Assembly: GCF_002210435.1 (NCBI RefSeq) | Contig: NZ_MZMV01000049.1 | Location: forward strand, 1 to 52,379 | DNA length: 52,379 bases | Source: Micromonospora wenchangensis | GTDB taxonomy: Bacteria; Actinomycetota; Actinomycetes; Mycobacteriales; Micromonosporaceae | Reading direction: 5' to 3' | Part shown: piece by piece, positions 33,595-41,754 of the stretch | Layout of the letters: every line of letters starts with the position of its first letter | How positions within the stretch are numbered: position 1 is the stretch's first letter | Made by a program: the position numbers and the translations under genes | Notes under the pieces: model-generated | What the model was told of the DNA's origin: nothing | Seen by the model: the letters and a program-made list of their open reading frames with translations, nothing else | The model's database searches: none

Positions 33595-34562
33595 ACGACG
33601 TAACCATGTCCGGCGGCACGGCACGGGACTGGCTGGCCGGGAAGGGCTACCCGTTCACCGACAACGTCGCGTTCCACCGCTCGGCCGGCGAGTTCGACGG
33701 GGGCGGCCAGTTCGGCGTCGAGATCCCGGCGGTGAACTCGATGCGCGACCTCGAAATCATGGTCAAACTGCTCAACGAGCACGGCGTGCGGGTCACCCGG
33801 TTCAACGAGACGCTGGGATCCTTCCTGCTCTCGGACGCCGAACTGACCGACATGTTCGCGCTGTGCCGGGAGAACGACCACGGCATCGTCGTCAGCCTGG
33901 GCCCCCGCCCCGAGTACGACACCAGGAGCGCCTTCTACCGCACCGGCTTCGGCCTGGAGATGGGCCGGCAGATCAACAACAGCGACGGCATCCGCGCCTG
34001 CGTGGCCGAGGCGCTGCGGCTCGCGGCGCTCGGCTGCCGGGGCATCACCGTCTACGACATCGGCGTGCTGCGGGTGCTCGCGGAGCTGCGGTCGGACGGG
34101 CTGCTCCCGGCCGACCTGGTCTTCAAGACCTCCAGCCACTGCATGCCGACGAACCCCTTCCTGGCGCGGATCTTCGCCGAGAACGGCGCCGACAGCATCA
34201 CCCTGGCGCACGACCTGGGCCTGCCGATGATCCAGGAGATCCGGCGGCTCAACCCCGAACTGCCGATGGACGTGCCCACCGACGTCTACCGCACCAAGGG
34301 CGGCTTCATCCGGTTCTACGAGCTGGCCGAGATCGTCCAGATCGCCGCGCCGGTGATGCTCAAGATGGGCGCGAGCGTGCAGGAACACCCGTACGACCCG
34401 CCGAGTGAGGCACGGACCGTCGAACGGGTCCGGCGCGTCGCGCGCGGACTGGAAATGCTGGACCGCCACCTTCCCGACAAGACCGCCATCACCCGCCGCA
34501 GCCGGCAGTACGCGATTCCGGCCGCGGCGTCCGACCGACGACAGGGGCCGGCAAGCGCATGA
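33591..34562 (+). CDS. TIM-barrel protein, weakly like U32-peptidase family
   Basis: A 323-residue cytoplasmic protein. Regular beta/alpha repeats are evident: GVEIPAVNSMRDLEIMVKLL, HGIVVSLGPRP, CRGITVYDIGVLRVLAEL, LVFKTSSHCMPTNPFLARI, ADSITLAHDLGLPMIQEI, and GGFIRFYELAEIVQIAAPVMLKMG. The last blocks recall the U32 family (TIM-barrel proteins acting in peptide, tRNA or ubiquinone modification), but the cysteines of the U32 iron-sulfur site are not obvious, so I keep this as a weak likeness. AGGAG precedes the GTG. It is overlapped by four bases on both sides in the operon. Confidence 0.6.
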   Translation: MNDVTMSGGTARDWLAGKGYPFTDNVAFHRSAGEFDGGGQFGVEIPAVNSMRDLEIMVKLLNEHGVRVTRFNETLGSFLLSDAELTDMFALCRENDHGIVVSLGPRPEYDTRSAFYRTGFGLEMGRQINNSDGIRACVAEALRLAALGCRGITVYDIGVLRVLAELRSDGLLPADLVFKTSSHCMPTNPFLARIFAENGADSITLAHDLGLPMIQEIRRLNPELPMDVPTDVYRTKGGFIRFYELAEIVQIAAPVMLKMGASVQEHPYDPPSEARTVERVRRVARGLEMLDRHLPDKTAITRRSRQYAIPAAASDRRQGPASA

Positions 34563-35293
34563 CCACCAACGAGCACGCCGCATTCAAGCAGGAGGTCGAC
34601 GAACTGCTGCGGCAGATGGTGCAGCAGTTCTACCGCGAGGTCGAGGGCGCGGACCACCTCTTCCGGGCCAGGGACATCAACATGGCCTACTACCAACGCC
34701 ACGTCATCGAGATCATTCTGCGGCTGCGGATGAAGCGGTGGATCGACGCGCTGACGATCCACTACTTCACCAAGCACAACCCGGTGCTGGCCAAGAAGTG
34801 GTGTGCGTACACCGAGGACGAGATGCTGCACGACTCGATGTTCGCCAAGGACCTGGAACGGGTCGGGGTGAGCCGGGAGGAGATCTACTCGACCGAGCCG
34901 ATGTTCTCCACCAAACTGCTCCAGGGCTACTTCTACTACGGTCTCGAACACGAGGGCCGGCCGCTGGCCTCGCTGTCCAGCTCGTACTTCATCGAGAACG
35001 TCTCGCTGATGACCCAACCGGACTGGATCGAGAACGTCGAGCAGGTGCTCGGCGCGGGCATGGCCAAGGGGCAGCAGGCGCACGTCAACCACGACCTGGA
35101 GGACGACCACACCGATTTCGTGTGGGACGTGCTCATGACGTTCGTGCACACCGACGACGACCGGCGTCGGGTGGTGGAACACATCACCAACGTGTACCGG
35201 CTGTTCTGCGCCTTCTACACCGAGCTGTACCACCGCACCGTGCTCAAACAGGACGGCGCATTCGCGGTGGTGAAAGCACTGACCACCCCCTGA
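34559..35293 (+). CDS. Haem-oxygenase-fold (HDO/TenA-like) putative diiron oxidase
   Basis: A 244-residue all-helical protein. It has the metal pattern expected for haem-oxygenase-like diiron oxidases: E88-x-x-H91 in EDEMLHD, E146 in YFIENVS, and a last helix with H175, H178, D182/D183 and H184 (AHVNHDLEDDH). Aromatic-rich helices (GYFYYGLEHEG) line the likely pocket. Characterised relatives cleave C-C bonds, oxidise amines or make N-N and N-O bonds; TenA or PqqC-like proteins without iron are the alternative. The ATG overlaps the previous stop. It ends the coupled operon. Confidence 0.72.
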   Translation: MTTNEHAAFKQEVDELLRQMVQQFYREVEGADHLFRARDINMAYYQRHVIEIILRLRMKRWIDALTIHYFTKHNPVLAKKWCAYTEDEMLHDSMFAKDLERVGVSREEIYSTEPMFSTKLLQGYFYYGLEHEGRPLASLSSSYFIENVSLMTQPDWIENVEQVLGAGMAKGQQAHVNHDLEDDHTDFVWDVLMTFVHTDDDRRRVVEHITNVYRLFCAFYTELYHRTVLKQDGAFAVVKALTTP

Positions 35294-35372
35294 GGAGCCG
35301 AATCGCGGGCGGCCGCGGGTCACCTCGGGACGCCGGTCGCGGTGTTAGGGTCGGGCCCACCTTCCGTCGGAC

Positions 35373-35405
35373 GGCGGTCACGCCACCACCTGTGGTGTGA
35401 CCGCC
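35373..35405 (+). promoter_or_regulatory. Leader hairpin before the ATP-grasp gene
   Basis: GGCGGTCA (35373-35380) pairs with TGACCGCC (35398-35405), and CACCAC (35384-35389) with GTGGTG (35392-35397), leaving a three-base bulge CGC. It lies 33 bases before the ATG at 35439. It may end transcription from the upstream operon or sit in the leader of the ATP-grasp message; a -10-like TAGGGT is at 35346-35351. Confidence 0.5.
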
Positions 35406-35438
35406 CGTCGACCTCCGCCGCCGAGGAGAATGATCGCG

Positions 35439-36935
35439 ATGGCCGTCACCGGCAACCGTCGTGCCGTCGTTTCCGTGCAGAGCCGGGAATGCAGCCCCGA
35501 ACTGTTGGAACGGTTGAGCGGATCGACGCTTTTTCCCGAACGGCCGGTCGGGGCGGCGATCGTCGCGGTGGTCTGCCGGGGCGGCGGTTCGCTGCTCTAC
35601 GTCACCGCGCCCCGGATGATCGACGCCGACCGTCAGGTGGACTACTTCCTCGGGCTGCTGCCGCAGGAGCCGGTCGACGGGCGGGACCCCCGCCGGGACC
35701 GGGTGGCCGTCGGCAGCCTCGACGACTCCTCGCCCCGCTGGCTGAGCGACAAGCTGCTCGACGCGACGAACCCGGCGGCCGCCCGGCTGCGCGGGCGCGT
35801 GGCCGACTTCGTCGCCGCCGCCCGGAAGGCGGGCGACGAGGTCGCGCTGAGCTACTTCGAACCGTCCCGCGCCCTGCAGGACTACGCCGCCGACCTCGGC
35901 GTCCCGGGGGACCAGGCCGACGCCGGGTACATCCCGCTCGGCACCAAGAGCGCCGGCCGGGACATGTTCCGGGCGCTCGGCATCGAGGTGCCGGCGGGCA
36001 CCCCCGAGTGCCACGACGTCGACACGCTCGCCGAGGCGGTAGCCGACCTCGTGCTGGCCGGGCGACGCCGGCTGGTGCTCAAGCTGAGCAGCACCGCGTA
36101 CGGCGCCGGGATGGGCAACGCGACCGTCGACCTCACCGACGTCACCGGCACCGACCGCGCCGGGGTGGTCACCGCCGTGGCCAAACGGCTACCCGGCAGC
36201 CGGCTCGTCGACGGCAGGCTGGGCTGGGCGGAGTTCGCCGGCCTGATCCCTGACGCCGGCATCGTCGCCGAGGAGTTCGTCGAGGCCGACGAGCTGCGCA
36301 GCCCCAGCTTCCAGGGGCGGGTGACCCCCGCCGGTGCCGTCGAGTGCGTCTCCACCCACGACCAGGTGCTCGGCGGGGCGGGCCTGACCTACGTCGGCAG
36401 CTCGTTCCCGGCCGACGCCGCCTACCGCGCCACCGTGGTCGAGTACGGCCTGCGCGTCGGCAGGTACCTCGTGGCGCAGGGCGTCACCACCGGGGACTAC
36501 GGCGTCGACTTCATCGCCGCCCGCCGGGGTGACACGTTCCGGGTGCTCGGCTGCGAGCTGAACCTGCGCGCGACGGGGACCAAGCACGGTTTCGTGATGG
36601 CCAGCCAGCTGCTCGACACCGTGCCGGACGCCGACGGCAGGCTGTTCACCGACACTCCCGACGGCCGCGCCGAGCGCGTCTACCAGGCGTCGGACTCGAT
36701 CACCGACCCGTCGTTGGTGGGGCTGGCCCCGGCCCGGTTGATCGACGCCGTCGAGCGGTCACCGCTGCGCTACGACCACACCCGGCGGACCGGCACGGTG
36801 CTGCACATGCTCAGCGCGCTGCCCGCCTACGGCAAGTTCGGCGCGGTCTGCATCGGCCGGGACGCGGCCGAGGCGGCAGAGCTGATGGACCGCACCCGCG
36901 CCCTCTCCCTGAACGTGGCGGCCCAGGACGGCTGA
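35439..36935 (+). CDS. PGM1-like ATP-grasp peptide ligase
   Basis: A 498-residue ATP-grasp enzyme. It resembles the PGM1 group (the ligase of pheganomycin synthesis joins an amino-acid-like starter to a peptide). The N-terminal pre-grasp domain (~1-180) includes VDYFLGLLPQEPV and VALSYFEPSRALQDYAADLG. The ATP-grasp core shows GTKSAGRDMFRALGIEVPAG near 182, RLVLKLSSTAYGAGMGNA near 222 (phosphate loop) and DYGVDFIAARR with CELNLRATGTKHGF near 380, where the Mg-binding Glu-Leu-Asn lies. GAGGAG ten bases upstream favours the ATG at 35439 over 35430. It follows the three-gene operon by 145 bases on the same strand. Confidence 0.78.
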   Translation: MAVTGNRRAVVSVQSRECSPELLERLSGSTLFPERPVGAAIVAVVCRGGGSLLYVTAPRMIDADRQVDYFLGLLPQEPVDGRDPRRDRVAVGSLDDSSPRWLSDKLLDATNPAAARLRGRVADFVAAARKAGDEVALSYFEPSRALQDYAADLGVPGDQADAGYIPLGTKSAGRDMFRALGIEVPAGTPECHDVDTLAEAVADLVLAGRRRLVLKLSSTAYGAGMGNATVDLTDVTGTDRAGVVTAVAKRLPGSRLVDGRLGWAEFAGLIPDAGIVAEEFVEADELRSPSFQGRVTPAGAVECVSTHDQVLGGAGLTYVGSSFPADAAYRATVVEYGLRVGRYLVAQGVTTGDYGVDFIAARRGDTFRVLGCELNLRATGTKHGFVMASQLLDTVPDADGRLFTDTPDGRAERVYQASDSITDPSLVGLAPARLIDAVERSPLRYDHTRRTGTVLHMLSALPAYGKFGAVCIGRDAAEAAELMDRTRALSLNVAAQDG

Positions 36936-36984
36936 CCGCGCGCCCGGCCCGCTCCGGTCGGCGGCCGGGCGGCACGACGACGGC

Positions 36985-37464
36985 TCAGTCCTCCGAGGCG
37001 GGGCGGCTCGCCGGGACCGTCGGCATCGGCCAGTGCCCCGTCCGGACGATGGCGGAGGCGTCGAGCCGCTGCTCGGCCCAGATGTAGGTGTCCGGCAGCA
37101 GATCGGCCACCGGCACCTTGCGCAGCGCGTCCAGCGGCCCGACGATGACCTGGATGGTCGGGTGGTAGTCGAGCAGCACCTGCCGGCACCGCCCGCACGG
37201 CGGGATCACCCCGCGCCCCCGGTCGCCCACCGCGACGATGGTCTCCAGCTCCCCCACGCCCTGGGTGGCGGCGGCACCGATGGCCACCAGCTCCGCGCAG
37301 GGTCCGCCGGTGAAGTGGAACAGGTTCACCCCGGTGAAGACCCGGCCGTCGGTGGTCCGGGCCGCCGCCGCGACGGTGTGGTTCTCGCTGCGGCAGCGCA
37401 GCTTGGCGACCGCCGTGGCGGCCTGGACCAGCGCGCGGTCGGTGTCCAGCATCGTCGTCGTCAT
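36985..37464 (-). CDS. Cytidine deaminase-like zinc enzyme
   Basis: A 159-residue member of the cytidine deaminase fold. The zinc site is complete: C56-A-E58 in GGPCAELVAIGA and C90-x-x-C93 in PPCGRCRQVLLD, with TGVNLFHF forming the substrate loop near residue 44. Usual cytidine deaminases of this tetrameric type are ~130 residues; this one has a C-terminal tail of ~30. Because that group includes blasticidin-type and nucleoside-antibiotic deaminases, the exact substrate is open. It converges on the ATP-grasp gene, 49 bases apart, and marks the end of the accessory region. Confidence 0.88.
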   Translation of the reverse strand: MTTTMLDTDRALVQAATAVAKLRCRSENHTVAAAARTTDGRVFTGVNLFHFTGGPCAELVAIGAAATQGVGELETIVAVGDRGRGVIPPCGRCRQVLLDYHPTIQVIVGPLDALRKVPVADLLPDTYIWAEQRLDASAIVRTGHWPMPTVPASRPASED

Positions 37465-37698
37465 CCGGCAGCCCCCCGTGGTCGCGTCGTCGGCGCTCAG
37501 CGTAGCCCGGCGGCGGCCGGTTCCCCGGGCAGCGCACCGGGGACGTGACCGCCGACCCGCCGCGCCGCACGCCCGCCCGTACCCGGCCCGTGACCTGCGC
37601 CGGGACGGCCGGGGGCACCCACCTCACCAGCGGCGGTGGGGCCTCGGGGCGTAACCCGGGGGCGGTCCGGCCCTCGGCTGCCTATCCTTGGCGACGAC

Positions 37699-40600
37699 AT
37701 GCAGAATCCAGCCGCCTCCGGTCCCGCCGCGCCCGCCGACGCCCCGACCGCCCGTGAGCTGCACCGCCGGCTCACCCCGTTGATGTTCCGTGACCAGCGT
37801 CGCCTCCAGCGGCGGCTGGACGGGGTGCGCCGGCTGCGCGACCCGCAGCGGCGCGACGAGGCGCTGGCCGAGATCGCCGCCGAGGTGTCCCGGGCGGAGG
37901 GCCGGCTGGCCACCCGGCGGGCCGCCGTGCCGACCATCACGTACCCCGCGCAGTTGCCGGTCAGCGAACGCCGCGACGACATCGCCGCCGCCATCCGCGA
38001 TCACCAGGTGGTGATCGTGGCCGGCGAGACCGGCTCCGGCAAGACCACCCAGCTACCCAAGATCTGCCTGGAGCTGGGGCGCGGGATCACCGGCCTGATC
38101 GGGCACACCCAGCCCCGCCGGCTGGCCGCCCGGACGGTCGCCGACCGGATCGCCGAGGAGCTCGGCACCGAGCTGGGCGACGTGGTCGGCTACAAGGTGC
38201 GCTTCACCGACCAGGTGAGCGACCGCAGCCTGGTCAAGCTGATGACCGACGGCATCCTGCTGGCCGAGTTGCAGACCGACCGGATGCTGCGCCAGTACGA
38301 CACGTTGATCATCGACGAGGCGCACGAGCGCAGCCTCAACATCGACTTCATCCTCGGCTACCTGCGTCAGCTGCTCCCCAGGCGTCCCGACCTGAAGGTG
38401 GTCATCACCTCGGCGACCATCGAGACCGACCGGTTCGCCAAGCACTTCGCCGACGCCGACGGGCGGCCCGCGCCGGTGGTCGAGGTCTCCGGGCGCACCT
38501 ACCCGGTGGAGGTCCGGTACCGGCCGCTGGTGGAGGTCACCGAGGGCGACGACGACGAGGGCGACGACGAGGAGAACGTCCGCGACCAGATCCAGGCGAT
38601 CGGCGACGCGGTGCAGGAGCTGGCCGCCGAGGGGCCGGGGGACATCCTGGTCTTCCTCAGCGGCGAACGCGAGATCCGGGACACCGCCGAGGCGCTGGGC
38701 AAGCTGACCCAGTCGAAACGCGCGCTGCTCGGCACCGAGATCCTGCCGCTGTACGCCCGGCTGTCGGCCGCCGAGCAGCACCGGGTCTTCGCCCCGCACG
38801 CCGGACGCCGGGTGGTGCTCGCCACGAACGTCGCGGAGACCTCGCTGACCGTCCCCGGCATCAAGTACGTGGTGGACCCGGGTTCGGCCCGGATCTCCCG
38901 CTACTCCAGCCGGCTCAAGGTGCAGCGGCTGCCCATCGAGCCGGTCTCCCAGGCGTCGGCCAACCAGCGCAAGGGCCGCTGCGGCCGGACCTCGGACGGC
39001 ATCTGCATCCGGCTCTACGACGAACAGGACTTCGCCTCCCGGCCGGAGTTCACCGACCCGGAGATCCTGCGTACCAACCTCGCGTCGGTCATCCTCCAGA
39101 TGACCGCGATCGGCCTCGGTGACCTCGCCGCGTTCCCGTTCATCGACCCGCCGGACCGGCGCAACGTCACCGACGGGGTCAACCTGCTGCACGAACTGGG
39201 CGCGCTGGACCCGACCGAGACCGACCCGGCCAAGCGGCTCACCCCGCTGGGCCGGCGGCTGGCCCAGCTCCCGGTCGACCCGCGGCTGGCCCGGATGGTC
39301 ATCGAGGGCGAACGCAACGGCTGCGCCACCGAGGTGCTGGTGATCGCCGCCGCGCTGTCGATCCAGGACCCCCGGGAGCGGCCGGCGGACAAGCAGGCCC
39401 AGGCCGACCAGGCACACGCCCGGTTCGCCGACCGGGAATCGGACTTCGTGTCGTTCCTCAACCTGTGGCGGTACCTGCGCGAGCAGCAGCGGGAGCTGTC
39501 GTCCAGCGCGTTCCGCCGGATGTGCCGGGCGGAGTACCTCAACTACCTGCGGGTGCGCGAGTGGCAGGACATCGTCGCCCAGTTGCGGCAGGTGCTGCGT
39601 ACCCCGGAACAGGACGACGGGCGGCGGGGCCGGCGGGGCGCGGCGCAGCCCCCGGCCGACGGTGGCCGGCGCGGGGTCACCGCCGACCTGCCGGAGGAGA
39701 TCGACACCCCGAGGGTGCACCAGTCGCTGCTGCCCGGCCTGCTGTCGCACATCGGGCTCAAGGACGCCCAGAAGCACGAGTACCTGGGCGCGCGGGGGGC
39801 GAAGTTCGCGGTCTTCCCCGGTTCGGCGCTGTTCAGGAAGCCGCCGCGCTGGGTGATGGCCGCCGAACTGGTGGAGACCTCCCGGCTGTGGGGCCGGGTC
39901 GCCGGGCGGGTGGAGCCGGAGTGGGTCGAGCCGCTGGCCCAGCACCTGGTCAAACGCAGCTACAGCGAGCCGCACTGGGAGAAGAAGCAGGCCGCCGTGA
40001 TGGCCTACGAGAAGGTCACCCTGTACGGCGTCCCGCTGGTCACCTCCCGCAAGGTCAACTTCGGTCGGATCGACCCGGTGCTGAGCCGGGAGCTGTTCAT
40101 CAGGCACGCCCTGGTGGAGGGCGACTGGCAGACCCACCACCAGTTCTGGCGGGACAACGAGAAGCTCCGCACCGAGATCGAGGAACTGGAGAACCGGGCC
40201 CGCCGCCGGGACATCCTGGTCGACGACGAGAGCATCTTCGCCTTCTACGACCAGCGGATCCCCGCCGACGTGGTCTCCGGCCGGCACTTCGACGCCTGGT
40301 GGAAGACGGCCCGCCGCCAGCAGCCCGACCTGCTCACCTTCACCCGGGAACTGCTGGTCAACGCCGGGCGGGGCGGGGTCGACGAGGCCGACTTCCCGGA
40401 TGAGTGGCGGGCCGACGGGGTGACCCTGCCGCTGACGTACACCTTCGACCCGACCGCGCCCACCGACGGCGTCACCGTCGACATCCCGCTGCCGCTGCTC
40501 AACCAGGTGCCGGCGGAGAGCTTCGACTGGCAGGTGCCGGGGCTGCGGGAGGAGCTGGTGATCGCGCTGATCCGGACGCTGCCCAAGGCGGTCCGGCGCA

Positions 40601-41754
40601 ACTTCGTCCCGGTGCCCGACCACGCCCGCGCGGCGCTCGCCGCGATCACCCCGGGCGAGGAGCCGCTGCTGGACGCGTTGGCCCGGCAACTGCGCCGGAT
40701 GACCGGGGTGACCGTGCCCCGGGAAGCGTGGGAGCCGGCGAAGCTGCCGCCGCACCTGCGGGTGACGTTCCGGGTGATCGGCGACGCCGACCAGCCGGTC
40801 GCCGAGGGCAAGGACCTGCCGGCCCTGCAACGCCAACTCCGCCAGGAGGTACGCCAGGTGGTGGCCGCCGCCGCGCCGGAGCTGGCCCGCACCGGGCTGA
40901 CCGGGTGGACCATCGGCACCCTGCCGCGCACCGTCGAGCAGGTCCGGGCCGGCTACGCGGTGACCGCCTATCCGGCGCTGGTGGACGAGGGCACGACGGT
41001 CGGGGTGAAGGTCTTCGACTCCGAGGCCGAGCAGGCCGCCGCGCACTGGGCGGGCACGAGGCGGCTGTTGCGGCTGACCGTGCCGTCACCGGCGCAGTTC
41101 CTGCAGGGACGGCTCAGCAACGAGGCGAAGCTGGCGTTGAGCCGCAACCCGCACGGCGGGGTGCAGCAGCTCATCGCCGACGCCGCCGGGGCCGCCATCG
41201 ACAAGCTGGTCGCCGACGCGGGCGGGCCGGCCTGGGACGCCGACGGCTTCGCCGCGCTGCGCGACCGGGTCCGCGCCGATCTGGTCGACACGGTCGTGGA
41301 GGTGATGGGCCGGGTGCGTCAGGTGCTCGCCGCCGCGTACGCGGTGGAGCAGCGGCTCGGCGCGACCCGCAACCTGGCGGTGGTGGCCGCCCTGGCCGAC
41401 CTGCGCCAGCAGCTCACCGGCCTGGTGCACGACGGTTTCGTCACCGAGGCCGGCTACGCCCGGCTACCCGACCTGCTGCGCTACCTGACCGCGATGGAAC
41501 GCCGGCTGGACCGGCTGACCGCCAACCCGCAGCGGGACAAGTCTCAGCAGGACCGGATCGCCGCCGTGCAGCAGGAGTACCGGGACCTGCTGGCCGCGCT
41601 GCCCCCGGCCCGCCGCGCCTCGGCCCCGGTGCGGCAGATCCGCTGGATGATCGAGGAGCTGCGGGTGAACGTCTTCGCGCAGGCCCTCGGCACCCCCTAC
41701 CCGGTCTCCGAGCAGCGCATCTACCGCGCGATGGACGACGCCGAGGGGCGCTGA
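37699..41754 (+). CDS. hrpA: ATP-dependent RNA helicase HrpA
   Basis: A 1351-residue DEAH-box RNA helicase, near the usual length for HrpA (~1300). Motifs: GETGSGKTTQLPK near residue 112, TQPRRLAARTVA, LIIDEAHERSLN near 208, ITSATIETDRF near 237, LATNVAETSLTVPG near 375 and QRKGRCGR near 419. A winged-helix/ratchet and OB-type region follow, then the long DUF3418 C-terminal region that separates HrpA from HrpB. An acidic insert (EGDDDEGDDEENV) lies near 290. HrpA unwinds RNA and has been linked to rescue of stalled ribosomes in E. coli. Start at MQNPAA. It converges on the lysR gene with no gap. Confidence 0.95.
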   Translation: MQNPAASGPAAPADAPTARELHRRLTPLMFRDQRRLQRRLDGVRRLRDPQRRDEALAEIAAEVSRAEGRLATRRAAVPTITYPAQLPVSERRDDIAAAIRDHQVVIVAGETGSGKTTQLPKICLELGRGITGLIGHTQPRRLAARTVADRIAEELGTELGDVVGYKVRFTDQVSDRSLVKLMTDGILLAELQTDRMLRQYDTLIIDEAHERSLNIDFILGYLRQLLPRRPDLKVVITSATIETDRFAKHFADADGRPAPVVEVSGRTYPVEVRYRPLVEVTEGDDDEGDDEENVRDQIQAIGDAVQELAAEGPGDILVFLSGEREIRDTAEALGKLTQSKRALLGTEILPLYARLSAAEQHRVFAPHAGRRVVLATNVAETSLTVPGIKYVVDPGSARISRYSSRLKVQRLPIEPVSQASANQRKGRCGRTSDGICIRLYDEQDFASRPEFTDPEILRTNLASVILQMTAIGLGDLAAFPFIDPPDRRNVTDGVNLLHELGALDPTETDPAKRLTPLGRRLAQLPVDPRLARMVIEGERNGCATEVLVIAAALSIQDPRERPADKQAQADQAHARFADRESDFVSFLNLWRYLREQQRELSSSAFRRMCRAEYLNYLRVREWQDIVAQLRQVLRTPEQDDGRRGRRGAAQPPADGGRRGVTADLPEEIDTPRVHQSLLPGLLSHIGLKDAQKHEYLGARGAKFAVFPGSALFRKPPRWVMAAELVETSRLWGRVAGRVEPEWVEPLAQHLVKRSYSEPHWEKKQAAVMAYEKVTLYGVPLVTSRKVNFGRIDPVLSRELFIRHALVEGDWQTHHQFWRDNEKLRTEIEELENRARRRDILVDDESIFAFYDQRIPADVVSGRHFDAWWKTARRQQPDLLTFTRELLVNAGRGGVDEADFPDEWRADGVTLPLTYTFDPTAPTDGVTVDIPLPLLNQVPAESFDWQVPGLREELVIALIRTLPKAVRRNFVPVPDHARAALAAITPGEEPLLDALARQLRRMTGVTVPREAWEPAKLPPHLRVTFRVIGDADQPVAEGKDLPALQRQLRQEVRQVVAAAAPELARTGLTGWTIGTLPRTVEQVRAGYAVTAYPALVDEGTTVGVKVFDSEAEQAAAHWAGTRRLLRLTVPSPAQFLQGRLSNEAKLALSRNPHGGVQQLIADAAGAAIDKLVADAGGPAWDADGFAALRDRVRADLVDTVVEVMGRVRQVLAAAYAVEQRLGATRNLAVVAALADLRQQLTGLVHDGFVTEAGYARLPDLLRYLTAMERRLDRLTANPQRDKSQQDRIAAVQQEYRDLLAALPPARRASAPVRQIRWMIEELRVNVFAQALGTPYPVSEQRIYRAMDDAEGR

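Noticed and set aside
38053..41046. A 997-residue minus-strand open frame opposite hrpA.
   Set aside because: Shadow of the hrpA reading frame; no motif or start signal supports it.
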